DNA of 64,000 nt from Cylindrotheca closterium. Taxonomy: Eukaryota > Bacillariophyta > Bacillariophyceae > Bacillariales > Bacillariaceae. The number at the start of each line of letters is the position of its first letter. Within the stretch, counting starts at the first letter, position 1. The stretch covers positions 1 through 64,000 of the forward strand of contig CAKOGP040001714.1 in NCBI GenBank assembly GCA_933822405.4, read 5' to 3'. Positions 10,601-21,400 of this stretch are shown here, in pieces. The notes beneath the pieces are model-generated. The model was not told the DNA's origin. It searched no databases and saw only the letters and a program-made list of their open reading frames with translations. Both the position numbers and the translations under genes were made by a program.

Positions 10601-11084
10601 CAGTAGGCTGGGGCAACATGTTGCACTGATCGTTAGCACTACAGGTATCTGGACGGGAGGGATCGGTAAAAGGCAAGAAACAACTGTCAAATGGACAGAT
10701 CTCAATGACTTCGGAACAGTCCGAAGGAGCTTGACTTGGAAGAGGGGTTGGGGCGCAGTCCTCAATGTTTGGATCAATGCAAACTTCGGGACAGCAAAGA
10801 GGACATCCATCAGGGAGAGGGATGGTCTGACAATCGGGTCTGTTCAGAGCGGAGCAGGTAGGAGGACGATCTCCTACTTCTACTTCGAAACAAGGAACTG
10901 GACAATTCTCAATCTCGTTGGAACAGGGTGTCGGCATCATTGTAGGGAGACTGCCAATGTCGTTTTGAAGCATTCGATCGTACCATGCTTCATCCTCCGT
11001 GTTTAGCACTCCTCGTAGTGAACCTTCAGTGACGGTATCAGCCTTTGCGGCAAGGACTGTCAATCCTAAGAGTAATAACCTCAT
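7683..11084 (-). CDS. Pleuralin-like (PSCD-module) secreted cell-wall protein, 1133 aa
   Basis: The protein starts with a signal peptide (MRLLLLGLTVLAAKA). Eight Cys-rich modules follow: the first of the short type (CSNEIENCPVPCFEVEVGD), then seven of the CAEVIEICPFDSCFLP type. The modules have about ten cysteines, including a CCP pair, and are joined by Pro/Ser/Thr spacers (SPTPLPSQAPS). They match the Pro-Ser-Cys-Asp modules of pleuralins, which in Cylindrotheca associate with the pleural (girdle) bands of the silica wall. From residue ~752 to ~1090 there is a conserved globular domain (ERPFRMLMFYRGGGC, then GCGPP, IEAFGKDGEAYFIGPV and LLQQVRFHSSC) shared with the paralogues in this window. 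The tail is acidic and ends in FTRFFGN. No intron is needed. A cell-wall location is inferred from family and signal peptide. The long open frames on the opposite strand are shadows of the repeats. Confidence 0.82.
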   Translation of the reverse strand: MRLLLLGLTVLAAKADTVTEGSLRGVLNTEDEAWYDRMLQNDIGSLPTMMPTPCSNEIENCPVPCFEVEVGDRPPTCSALNRPDCQTIPLPDGCPLCCPEVCIDPNIEDCAPTPLPSQAPSDCSEVIEICPFDSCFLPFTDPSRPDTCSANDQCNMLPQPTGVGCSCCPDECAPDNPMFSPSPDGSPPVCSPTPLPSQAPSDCAEVIEICPFDSCFLPFTDPSRPDTCGANDQCNMLPQPTGVGCTCCPDECAPDNPMFSPSPDGSPPVCSPTPLPSQAPSDCAEVIEICPFDSCFLPLTDSSRPPECPAGDQCNMLPQPTGVGCSCCPDECTPENPMFSPSPDGSPPVCTPTAMPSLQPSRESITITDPPSAAPSQCAEVIEICPFDECFLPLNDASRPLSCTAVTGGEGARCDALPQPSGCTCCPSECSPENPMFDPRPDGSPPICSPTPMPTPSPSQQPSECAEVINICPFDECFLPDGSPGRPGDCAGTNAAAQCDVLPQPAGCSCCPSECRSDNPMFQPKPDGSPPVCSPTAMPSPAPSPPPTPGPTPSPTPAPTPFPSPPPTPSPSPQPSQCQEVLDLCPFDSCFLPVGQGRPQSCASANPACNVLPFPQNAGCPVCCPDECSPDNPMFDGNICSPTPMPTPAPSPGTPEPSSQPSVCQDVLDQCPYDECFLAFNDGNRPQNCRDTNAANICNILPQPFGCPRCCPDECSPDNPMFDGTICAPTALPSPAPSLFPTEPASELPTTVDCGIDVDINVACSTSCEFENCVERPFRMLMFYRGGGCQNTNFRRCPLRNPDLTPQLPNPDPCTCDKRELPCNEWNNKNFCTDFNPNTGQPCNDLTQYCANQSNKNPIPGCGPPQNTQPHASWIEAFGKDGEAYFIGPVNVNSTWTSQTVNDRVQADTDIFIYEFGPGGKGRLLQQVRFHSSCSDELFLTDQFGSNQLIEFESFCVDDRCDSSCFGGRRVISLFQESIGDFQFSLRARSDGQAPVTISFFAALLTPISDTFPFFGNTTFQEFTDQVGRTIPPPVTVQPNFNIRLDDEYILAAVITGQRAGGSCDSFGQTQFQCERVPRCSLVPADCGCDPFVPPDGKGNLAFPEDEDEETDGEAEEVTSTSALDGFTRFFGN

Positions 11085-14000
11085 CGTGGTGTTGATGTTG
11101 AATCAGAAATGGTAGCTGATTGATTTGACGGTATTTTGTGAAGAGGATGTTGGCGAGAGAAAGCGAGCTGGCATGTGCACGTTCATCCCTACGAAAGCAC
11201 TCAACTGTCGACTTTTTCACGTTGGAACGTTACAAATCGGCGATTTTAATAGATCGCTTACAAGAAGGTGGCCACGCGAATCCTTTAAGTAAGGTTTTTT
11301 TCAACTGCCGCACCAATGTCGTTTCAGACAACAGCTACCTAGAGGACACCGCATACGGTGGATTTTCGCTGTTTCGTGTGCTCTCCTTTCGATGAAAATC
11401 ACGTGTACCGGTACCACCTGCTGGTACGATACATGTAAACCCGAGATTGGCTCTGCCTGCAACGTCCAACGGGACCCCGATGAGAAAGAAGAAACGGTGG
11501 TTTCTCAATTCAATGCGGGTGACACACCGTACCATACCAGCAGGAGCCAGATCAGCCAGTCACAAGGGAGATGCCGGCTTGGATGAAGAGCAATAGATAC
11601 AACCAATCAAGTGCAATACGGCATGTTTTAAACTCAGCTCCAAAGACATGGTAGAAGTCAATGAATTACTACACCATTTGATACGTGTACGGTGCAGGAG
11701 GAAGATGGATTGCTACTGTCTATATGTTATCCATAATTTTGAAACTGGACGCAGCATTCGAGGAGCCTTCCAGTTTGAAGCCTTCCAGTTGCAAGCCTTT
11801 TTCAATCCAGCAAGACCTCCCAGATGACATGAACATGCCGTGCTACCCGCGGTAGCTTCACCAAAAAGGATTTGCGTCAGATCTTCCGATTTGGATGCTA
11901 TTCTATGATCACGACAACCAGCCCCAGTCTACGCTATCCACAGCTAGTGTTCCTCATCACATGCGATTGATGAATTTATCCATTTCGATATTTATAGCTT
12001 CGATAGAATGGTGCCACTATCATTCTTCTTGATTTGACACTTGGCTAGGCAAAGTGGAAACAAATGCTTCCCATTCAACATCGAATTTCATTGATGACTG
12101 CATCTCTCACTTGGAAAACAACTTGAACTAGACTTCGTGTGCTTTCGGAAGCACCCTGATATCTGGTGATACAGCAGCGATCTGAGAGATGTTTCAATCT
12201 ATCAAGAAATCAATGAAAGAATCTTTGATATGGAGCCAACTAGCTGGCACATTTCTACTTTTGAAAAAATTACTGGCATATCCTGTTGTGAAATTATCCC
12301 TTTCGTTCTGATACCGGTACTGTAGCATTTTTAAAAAGGGGAGAAAAGACTCTGGTATTTCCTCAAAGAGATCATAGGCCACCATTGATAAAGCAGGAAA
12401 TAAACTAACTGATTATAATCGATTCGCCATTTCTACGACGTCGGTATCAGACACTCATTTTCATTTTGGAATCACCACTGCACACTCTGCCTGGGAATAA
12501 TCATACCAGCATTACCACACACATCGTCATAGATTTTCCTTCATCCAAAGGAAGCTTTCGCAGTACCTCAAATATTTTGTGATCTCTTGAAATGGTAAGA
12601 GAGTTTGAAGCACAATGATGGTTCAGAAACTATAAGAAGGCGAGATAACTCACAACCAGTGTGTCTCTAATACATCTGTAAAGCACTCTGTGTCGAAGAA
12701 TCAGATTTTTTGCCTGTGGTATTTCACAAACAAGCCGGCTTCTTGCACCATTCTGAATTCTCAACCCAAATCCATTGAAAGTAGGACAGTATGACTTATC
12801 CAATGCAAGATGCACAATGACTTGTCTCCAAATCGGTTCATACTACGATTAATGGTATCTTGGAAATGTTGGATAGTCTCCATCTGAGCTACTCTACGAA
12901 GCATTCTGACCCAAATGATTGATTTCTGATCGTCTAGTATTGAGAATTATTGAACATTCCAAACGTTGACAAGAAGTGGTATATTTTGGGATTTGTCGCC
13001 AACGTTAGCTTCCAATTGGTTCATTGTCACTTGAGATCCGTGAGTGGCCATTTCGTTCTGACGTTCTTGCTGATATTTCGCCCCAAACATGAAATTTGAA
13101 CCAGTTTTGGTGCGTTTGAGGACCCCAACAGGGGCGATGGTGGGCCCAACAATTAGAAGAGTTCGAGTTCATTACTACGGTATCTTCCATCCATGTATAT
13201 GGTGACACTTGGAATGCGAGCGACTGGTGAAAACCGCCCTGGTCGCTCGGATTCTTCCCACGCCTATGGCTCAACTCGTTTGTCCTTGATCTTAAGCACT
13301 CCCAAGATGTGCGACTGAAGGCCCTACCGGATTAAAAAGACGAAGTAGTGAATGCAAACAATGCTGTGACCATAGAATAGGCATTTATGCTGTACAGACC
13401 AAGATCAATCACACTCCGCTCCATCAGCTTTCAAACAATGTGGATTGTTGCATTCTTCTTGCCGAATTCATAATGTTGTTGCTGATTTGTTGGCTCGAGT
13501 CGCTTGTTCTTCAAAGACTACTGTATCAAGCAGGTAACGACAAGCAGGTAACGACGAATTTATCGATACCTTCTTGTCTTCTTTGCTGCTGTATTGAATG
13601 CAAACGCTTTGACCGACCATCGAAAAGGCAAAACATTCCGAATCTCGTTGAAGCAGTGCAGTAGCAAGATAATACCACTCCGCTTTTGCTTTCTAGTGGA
13701 TTGTTGGATTGCTTCATTCTAATCAATCGGCACCTACTCAGATCGAGAGCGCCGATGCAGATTCGTTGGAACTCATCGCTTCTTCATTGATGATGCCCCT
13801 GATGTATACGATGTTATGCTTCTGCCTCCTGGCTGTTTTGCATCATGGCTATTTAGCGTCTGTTGTGGTCAGTGTCGTGTGCTGTCCTGCTCCATTGCTC
13901 TTGTTGCTCGTTGGAGGCTCGTGATCGAAGTGTTGTCGATGGAAACAATGATGACACGCACTATGTATTGCGAGGATTGTCTGTAAAGGGACTTGAGGGA

Positions 14001-14485
14001 CAGTCGAGGAAACTAGACAATAGAGTTGTAATAGAGATAGGATTGCTATTCTTATTGATGATAGTTCATGAAAGTGAGGATTGCTCTGCTGAACTTGAGC
14101 AGAGGATCCAGCAGTAGATACACGTAGAGAGTAGTTCGGGAGAAGAACTGAGGTGTCAAATGATCGTGAGAGTTACCCAATCAGAGTAAGCCACCAGTCC
14201 GATCTATTGGACTCGCGGTGCGATTCGTTTGACCTCAACATGTTTGATACGATGCATCTCAACATGAAACTAGCTCCCGTCAAAAACGGTACCAAAACGG
14301 ACAAAAAATGCCTCTACTACAGTCATATCCGGGTCGCTTAGCCGCTCTACTTTTTGAAATCAAATAATATTCGTCTGTTCTTTGATCTTTGGTTATTCCA
14401 AGTGGAAATGTGCCGTCATCGTAGGGGTAGTATGAAAAATACGACGATTTTCAAATATTCATCACCTATTTTATGGAATACCTGC

Positions 14486-14711
14486 CCTGGTTAGTACTAT
14501 GGTGGGGGACCACATTGGAATTCCAGGTGTTGTGTTCTTTTGTCCACTTTTTATTCCACGTTGGAATTCCAGGTGTTGTAGTCTTTTGTCCAAAGTTAAG
14601 CATGCTCGGGCCTGGTTAGTACTACGGTGGGGGACCACGTTGGAATTCCAGGTGTTGTATTCTTTTGTCCACTTTTTATTCCACGTTGGAATTCCAGTTG
14701 TTGTATTCTTT
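14486..14711 (+). repeat. Tandem cluster of 5S rRNA-derived fragments
   Basis: At least four pieces end in the same 5S-like 3' sequence (ttggaattccaggtgttgta followed by TCTTTT or GTCTTTT): 14486-14541, ~14557-14587, 14592-14666 and ~14681-14711. They are separated by a repeated linker tgtccactttttattccacg. The main unit recurs with a 125-base offset (14486 and 14611). The 5' third of 5S rRNA is missing from every copy, so none can be a functional 5S gene as it stands. Confidence 0.7.
14592..14666 (+). pseudogene. Truncated 5S rRNA pseudogene (3' two-thirds)
   Basis: The segment contains AAGTTAAGCATGCTCGGGCC followed directly by TGGTTAGTACTACGGTGGGGGACC, then a GGAATTCCAGGTGTTGTA helix partner and a T-run. 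These correspond to roughly nucleotides 47-120 of eukaryotic 5S rRNA and include the A-box, intermediate element and C-box of the TFIIIA/Pol III internal promoter. The upstream part is the 3' end of another copy, so the 5' third of the RNA is absent. Confidence 0.7.
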
Positions 14712-15425
14712 TGTCCACTTTTTTTTAGCATTTTTTCTCTTTCCGCGCAATCAGACAAATTTATTGAACTTAAACCATAACCATCACAGTTGCCGCAATG
14801 GCAGCTCCATCTAATCACAACGAGAGGGATAGATACCTTTACCAAAAACATCAAGTCAAGTCTATCACACTTTGCTTGCTCCATCCATTGATCGATTCAT
14901 TCACCAGAGTTTCCACATCACTATACTGTAGCTCGCAGCTGCTTTCAGTTGTCATCTTCGGATCGATTTTACCTTTCAGACTCTCACTGATATTCATCAA
15001 ACAAATGTTAATGGCAATGTGGAAATAGTTTCATTACAAGAAGATGCATACATACTGCTACCAATGTAGGACATAACGTACACTGATCAAAACCTCACCT
15101 CCATCACATGACGTTTCATGCAGGCGCATAATTAATTGAATACTTTGTCCAATTATTGTTTATTGCAATGACATATGATCGCTTCCAACACAATCGCTTC
15201 CTAGGAAACCAAATACAAAGGACAACATAGATTAAGACAGTAGAACAAATACTATCTTGGCAACCCGAAGGAACGATCGCTGATATTTATCATTTTGCAA
15301 GTCATTCACCACCCCCTAAACGGATGGTGAGAAAGTACATATACAAACAACCAACACAGTCTCTACAATTTCTATTTCAATACGTAAAAGTATATTCTAA
15401 CATGTAAAATATGTACAGCAAGTTT

Positions 15426-18400
15426 CTACTTGCCATCAGATCGGGTAATGGCAGTCATCTTCTTGGTTTCCTTTCCACTCGACTCCGTGCCCGAATCTTT
15501 GGGAGCCTTGGTATTGGCCGGCACATAGTTCTTTCCGCTGCCTTTATTTGGCACAGGAGGTGGGTTTCCTGACATTGCTGTTGGCCTTGAAATCGGAGGA
15601 CTTATCAATGGCGCATTCGTTGGCTTGGGTGCTGGTGGTGGATTCTTACCCTTATCAGTGCCCTTATCCTTGTCCTTATTGGACTTATTTGACGGTTTGG
15701 TCTTGGATGGTGCATTTGGTGTTGGGCTACCTCCTGCACCGGAAAGATCTGCCAAGCTTTCCCCCAAACATGGAGGACAACCGCACTGCAGGGTTGCCCT
15801 TTTCTCGCAACTTAGTTGCGATTGAGCGACCTGTTGACATAAAGCAGATCTATCACCATTCAAGAAACCAGTAACAATTGCTGCGGCCGAGTAGTTCTTT
15901 CCAAGAGACAACTGCAGGCCTGACGCATCAAGTTGTATTGCCGACTGCACTATGTCCCCTGTTGCATCGCTGAAGTTGAAGATTTGTGGTGGTGCACTGA
16001 AGTCGCTTGGAGTATACATTGTTAGCACATGCTCCAATTGCACGCTGCTGTGCATAGAGCCAGCACCCAAGCCAAGTCGAAGCGACGACACATCTTCAAG
16101 GATTGAGGATGTGTGCCGACGCCCAAATGTGTTCCCGTTCTCTGTCACTTCCTTGCAACCTCCATCCCTGCATGAAACATCACAGAATGCATCAAATCCA
16201 AGTAGTTGTTGCGATCCAAATCGATCACCGGCAGACATATCATCAGAGCAGGAGCTGTGGAAGACAACGTGCTGCAGTATTCTGCCCTTGCCAATACCAT
16301 CAATCCATTCATATGTGAAAATGTCGGTGTTGTCTGCCACTTTCTCGCCCTCGGTGCTCAACTCCCAAGTCGAGCCTGCACTGACTGGTCCTGAGAAGTA
16401 TAGTTCATTCCCTCCAAATGCTTCAATATACACCTTGTGGGCTTCAGTTGACGTTGGCGGTCCGCATCCAGGCGTGGGGTTCTTGTTATTCTGGTCAGCA
16501 CAGGCTGCATTATCCGAATTGCATACTCTTCCATCCATGGTAAAGTCCACACATATGTTTGCTGAATTCCATTCGGAACAAGGGAGCTCGTCTCTGTCAC
16601 AGGAACAATAATCAACATTGTTTCCCCGACATCTCTTGAAACTTGTGCCATAGCAACCTCCACCATTGTATCTCATTTGCATCAGGTATGGTGTCTCAGT
16701 GCATACTTCATGGCCGCATTCGTGGATGCACTGGTTCAAAATGGTAAGGTCTAAGTTGCAAGAAGGCGGAGCCTGGCCCATCAATTGAGCCACTGCTGTA
16801 GGGCTAAGCGTTGAAAGCATGTCTGTGTTGATGACAGGTGGCCGAACACTGGAAGCAGGTATTGGATGATTCACAATGTTCAATGACGACGGTTGCAAAG
16901 TTGCAATGCTTACACCTTGAAGCGTTGGAGGGTGGACTGGGTTTTTCCCATTTTCAGTCTTTCCGGAATCATTCTTGCCAGTCTTTCCAACATCATTCTT
17001 GCCTGTCTTCCCAGCACTAGTCTTTCCATGGTCATTCTTGCCATTCTTTCCAGCATCAGTCTTCCCTGAATCAGCCTTGCCGGTCTTCCCATCATCATTC
17101 TTCCCAGAATCAGTCTTGCCATTCTTGCCAGCATCATTATTGCCCGAGTCATCCTTACCGGTCTTTCCGGAATCATTCTTGCCAGTCTTCCCAGTATCAT
17201 CACTCTTGCCAGTCTTCCCAACATCATCACTCTTGCCGGAATCATCCTTACCGGTCTTCCCACTATCATTCTTGCCAGAGTTGTTCTTTCCAGCCTTGCC
17301 ATTGTCATTGTCTTTGGATTTCCCTGAATCTTTGGGTGCAGATGTGGGTAGTGAGACTGGATTCTTTCCAGATCCCTTGGGGCCACTGCCAGTCTTTCCG
17401 GAGTCTGCATCACTTCCACCAAGTTGATCAAATGGATCGGTTGTTCCGGTATCACTTTGTCCAGTCTTTCCTCCCCACTTCCCGATCTTGCCAGTGTCAG
17501 TTTTTCCAGCCTTTCCAGTATCATTCTTGCCAGAGTCATCTTTACTGGTCTTCCCATTATCATTCTTCCCTGCATCATTCTTGCCAGTCTTCCCAGCATC
17601 ATTCTTGCCTGAGTCATCCTTACCAGTCTTTCCAGAATCATCCTTGCCAGTCTTGCCAGCATCGTTCTTGCCGGAATCATCCTTACCGGTCTTCCCACTA
17701 TCATTCTTGCCGGAGTTATTCTTTCCAGCCTTGCCATTGTCACTGTCTTTGGATTTCCCTGAATCTTTGGGTGCAGATGTGGGTAGTGAGACTGGATTCT
17801 TTCCAGATCCCTTGGGGCCACTGCCAGTCTTTCCGGAGTCTGCATCACTTCCACCAAGTTGATCAAATGGATCGGTTGTTCCGGTATCACTTTGTCCAGT
17901 CTTTCCTCCCCACTTCCCGATCTTGCCAGTGTCAGTTTTTCCAGCCTTTCCAGTATCATTCTTGCCAGAGTCATCTTTACTGGTCTTCCCATTATCATTC
18001 TTCCCTGCATCATTCTTGCCAGTCTTCCCAGCATCATTCTTGCCTGAGTCATCCTTACCAGTCTTTCCAGAATCATCCTTGCCAGTCTTGCCAGCATCGT
18101 TCTTGCCGGAATCATCCTTACCGGTCTTCCCACTATCATTCTTGCCGGAGTTATTCTTTCCAGCCTTGCCATTGTCACTGTCTTTGGATTTCCCTGAATC
18201 TTTGGGTGCAGATGTGGGTAGTGAGACTGGATTCTTTCCAGATCCCTTGGGGCCACTGCCAGTCTTTCCGGAGTCTGCATCACTTCCACCAAGTTGATCA
18301 AATGGATCGGTTGTTCCGGTATCACTTTGTCCAGTCTTTCCTCCCCACTTCCCGATCTTGCCAGTGTCAGTTTTTCCAGCCTTTCCAGTATCATTCTTGC

Positions 18401-21400
18401 CAGAGTCATCTTTACTGGTCTTCCCATTATCATTCTTCCCTGCATCATTCTTGCCAGTCTTCCCAGCATCATTCTTGCCTGAGTCATCCTTACCAGTCTT
18501 TCCAGAATCATCCTTGCCAGTCTTGCCAGCATCGTTCTTGCCGGAATCATCCTTACCGGTCTTCCCACTATCATTCTTGCCGGAGTTATTCTTTCCAGCC
18601 TTGCCATTGTCACTGTCTTTGGATTTCCCTGAATCTTTGGGTGCAGATGTGGGTAGTGAGACTGGATTCTTTCCAGATCCCTTGGGGCCACTGCCAGTCT
18701 TTCCGGAGTCTGCATCACTTCCACCAAGTTGATCAAATGGATCGGTTGTTCCGGTATCACTTTGTCCAGTCTTTCCTCCCCACTTCCCGATCTTGCCAGT
18801 GTCAGTTTTTCCAGCCTTTCCAGTATCATTCTTGCCAGAGTCATCTTTACTGGTCTTCCCATTATCATTCTTCCCTGCATCATTCTTGCCAGTCTTCCCA
18901 GCATCATTCTTGCCTGAGTCATCCTTACCAGTCTTTCCAGAATCATCCTTGCCAGTCTTGCCAGCATCGTTCTTGCCGGAATCATCCTTACCGGTCTTCC
19001 CACTATCATTCTTGCCGGAGTTATTCTTTCCAGCCTTGCCATTGTCACTGTCTTTGGATTTCCCTGAATCTTTGGGTGCAGATGTGGGTAGTGAGACTGG
19101 ATTCTTTCCAGATCCCTTGGGGCCACTGCCAGTCTTTCCGGAGTCTGCATCACTTCCACCAAGTTGATCAAATGGATCGGTTGTTCCGGTATCACTTTGT
19201 CCAGTCTTTCCTCCCCACTTCCCGATCTTGCCAGTATCCGTCTTTCCAGCATCATCCTTGCTTGACTTTCCAGCATCATTTTTGGTTGAGTCAGCCTTGT
19301 CGGTCTTCCCAGAATCATTGTTTCCGGTGCTCTTTCCTGAGTTGCTTTTAGCACTCTTGCCATCACCCTTTGTACTCTTGGTGACACTCTTTCCCAAGTC
19401 GCTTTTTCCTTTGTCTGCACTCTTGCCTGAATCACTCTTGCTACTCTTGCTGTTATCCTTTGTACTCTTGGTGATGCTCTTTCCCGAGTCATTTTTTCCT
19501 TTGTCAGCACTCTTGCCTGAATCGCTCTTGCTACTCTTGCCGTCACCCTTCGTACTCTTGGTGATGCTTTTACCTGAGTCGCTTTTTCCTTTATCTGCAC
19601 TCTTTCCTGAGTCGCTCTTGCCACTGCCGCTGTCACCCTTGGTACTCTTGGTGGCACTCTTTCCTGAGTCGCTTTTTCCTTTATCTGCACTCTTGCCTGC
19701 GTTGCTCTTGCCACTGCTGCTGTCACCCTTGGTACTCTTGGTGGCGCTCTTTCCTGAGCCGCTTTTTCCTGTATCATTACTCTTTCCCAAGTTGCTCTTT
19801 CCTGAGCTGCTCTTGCCACTCTTTGTGGCGCTTTTGCCAGAGTCACTTTTTCCCTTATCATCAGCCTTACCTGAATCGCTCTTGCCACTCTTGGTGGCAC
19901 TCTTGCCTGATTCGCTTTTGCCTGTAGCATCATTCTTGCCCGAGTCAGTTGTGCCACTCTTGCCACCACCTTTGGCACTCTTGGTGGCACTCTTTCCCGA
20001 GCCGCTTTTTCCTTTATCGGCACTCTTGCCCAAGTCGCTCTTGCCACTCTTGCTGTCCCCCTTGGTACTTTTGGTGACGCTCTTGCCAGAGTCGCTTTTT
20101 CCTTTGTCACTCTTGCCAGAGTCGCTTTTGCCTTCATCATCACTCTTGCCTGAGTCGCTCTTGCCACTCTTGCCGTCCCCCTTGGTACTCTTGGTGATGC
20201 TCTTGCCAGAGTCGCTTTTTCCTTTGTCACTCTTGCCAGAGTCGCTTTTGCCACTCTTGGTGGCGCTCTTCCCAGAGTCGCTTTTGCCTTCATCATCACT
20301 CTTGCCTGAGTCGCTCTTGCTACTCTTGCCGTCCCCCTTGGTACTCTTGGTGATGCTCTTGCCAGAGTCGCTTTTTCCTTGGTCACTCTTGCCCAAGTCA
20401 CTTTTGCCACTCTTGGTGGCGCTCTTCCCAGAGTCACTTTTGCCGTTATCATCACTTTTCCCCGAGTTGCTCTTGTCACTCTTGCCATCACTCTTGGTAG
20501 CGCTCTTGCCAGAGTCACTTTTGCCTTTATCATCACTCTTGCCCAAGTCGCTCTTGCCACTCTTGCCTTTGGTGCTTTTCGAGGTATCGCTCTTTCCAAA
20601 TTGACCTGTCTCTCCGTCGCCCTTCGTACTTTTGTTGGCGCTCTTTCCAGAATCGCTTTTTCCCTTGCCACTCTTTCCTTTGCCTTTTGATTTACTCTTG
20701 CCACTCTTACTGTCATCTTTTGATTTGCTTTTACCGCTCTTTCCTTCGCCTTTCGATTTACTCTTTCCACTCTTTCCCTTACTCTTTGCCTTTCCCTTGC
20801 CCCCATTTGAAGGTGGAATAGGTGTTGGACTCAATGTAGATGAAATGATGGACGCAGCTGTTGGCTGAGGAGTTGGATGAGTGGTTGGCTGCGGTGTTGG
20901 AGGTCGTGCAGAGGGGCTTGGAGGAGTTCCTGATGGTGGTGGGCCCTCTCCTGACGGTGGCGATCCAGCAACTGGAGGTAAAGTAGATAGCTGGCTTGCA
21001 AGACATGGTGGGCATTGACACGGAAGCTGGGGTACTCTGCGGCATCCAATCTGTGCTTCGGCAATTTGTTGGCATGGAATTGATCTGTCAGAATTAAGGA
21101 ACCCCGTAACAATAGAAGCAACGCTGTAGTTCTTTTGTGGCGAAATTGTAAGATTGCCTTGACTAACTGCAATAGAAGGAGGTACCACTTGGCCCATCAC
21201 TTTGCTGAAATTCAAAAGAGCACTAGGTGCACTGAAGTCCACAGGAGTATAAAGTCCAAGAACATGGTCCAACTGCACACTGCTTTCTGTTCCAGATCTA
21301 GCAATGGAACCAATGAGTTTATCAAGACGGATCTCCGCAGTAGTCTCCATGAGAAGTGAAATCCTTCTTCTTCCAAACGATGAGCCACCTTCTGTAATAT

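Larger units (their letters stand above)
11085..15425. other. 4.3-kb intergenic region with 5S-derived repeats
   Basis: No convincing protein gene is present; all open frames are under 140 codons and unlike real proteins. Features seen are TACCGGTA palindromes at 11406-11413 and 12312-12319, and a cluster of truncated 5S rRNA copies at 14486-14711 (separate entries). The first ~150 bases are the likely promoter region of the minus-strand gene starting at 11084. Confidence 0.5.

Noticed and set aside
17236..19233. Regular repeats as a CRISPR array
   Set aside because: The repeats are 435 bp, contiguous, without unique spacers, and encode protein in frame; the genome is eukaryotic.
16910..20806. 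A 1298-codon minus-strand frame and a 671-codon plus-strand frame (17336-19351) within the giant gene
   Set aside because: They are shadows of the in-frame Lys/Ser repeats: a repeat with a period divisible by three and no stop in one copy stays open in every copy. Their composition is repetitive and biased, and they lack signal or domain features.
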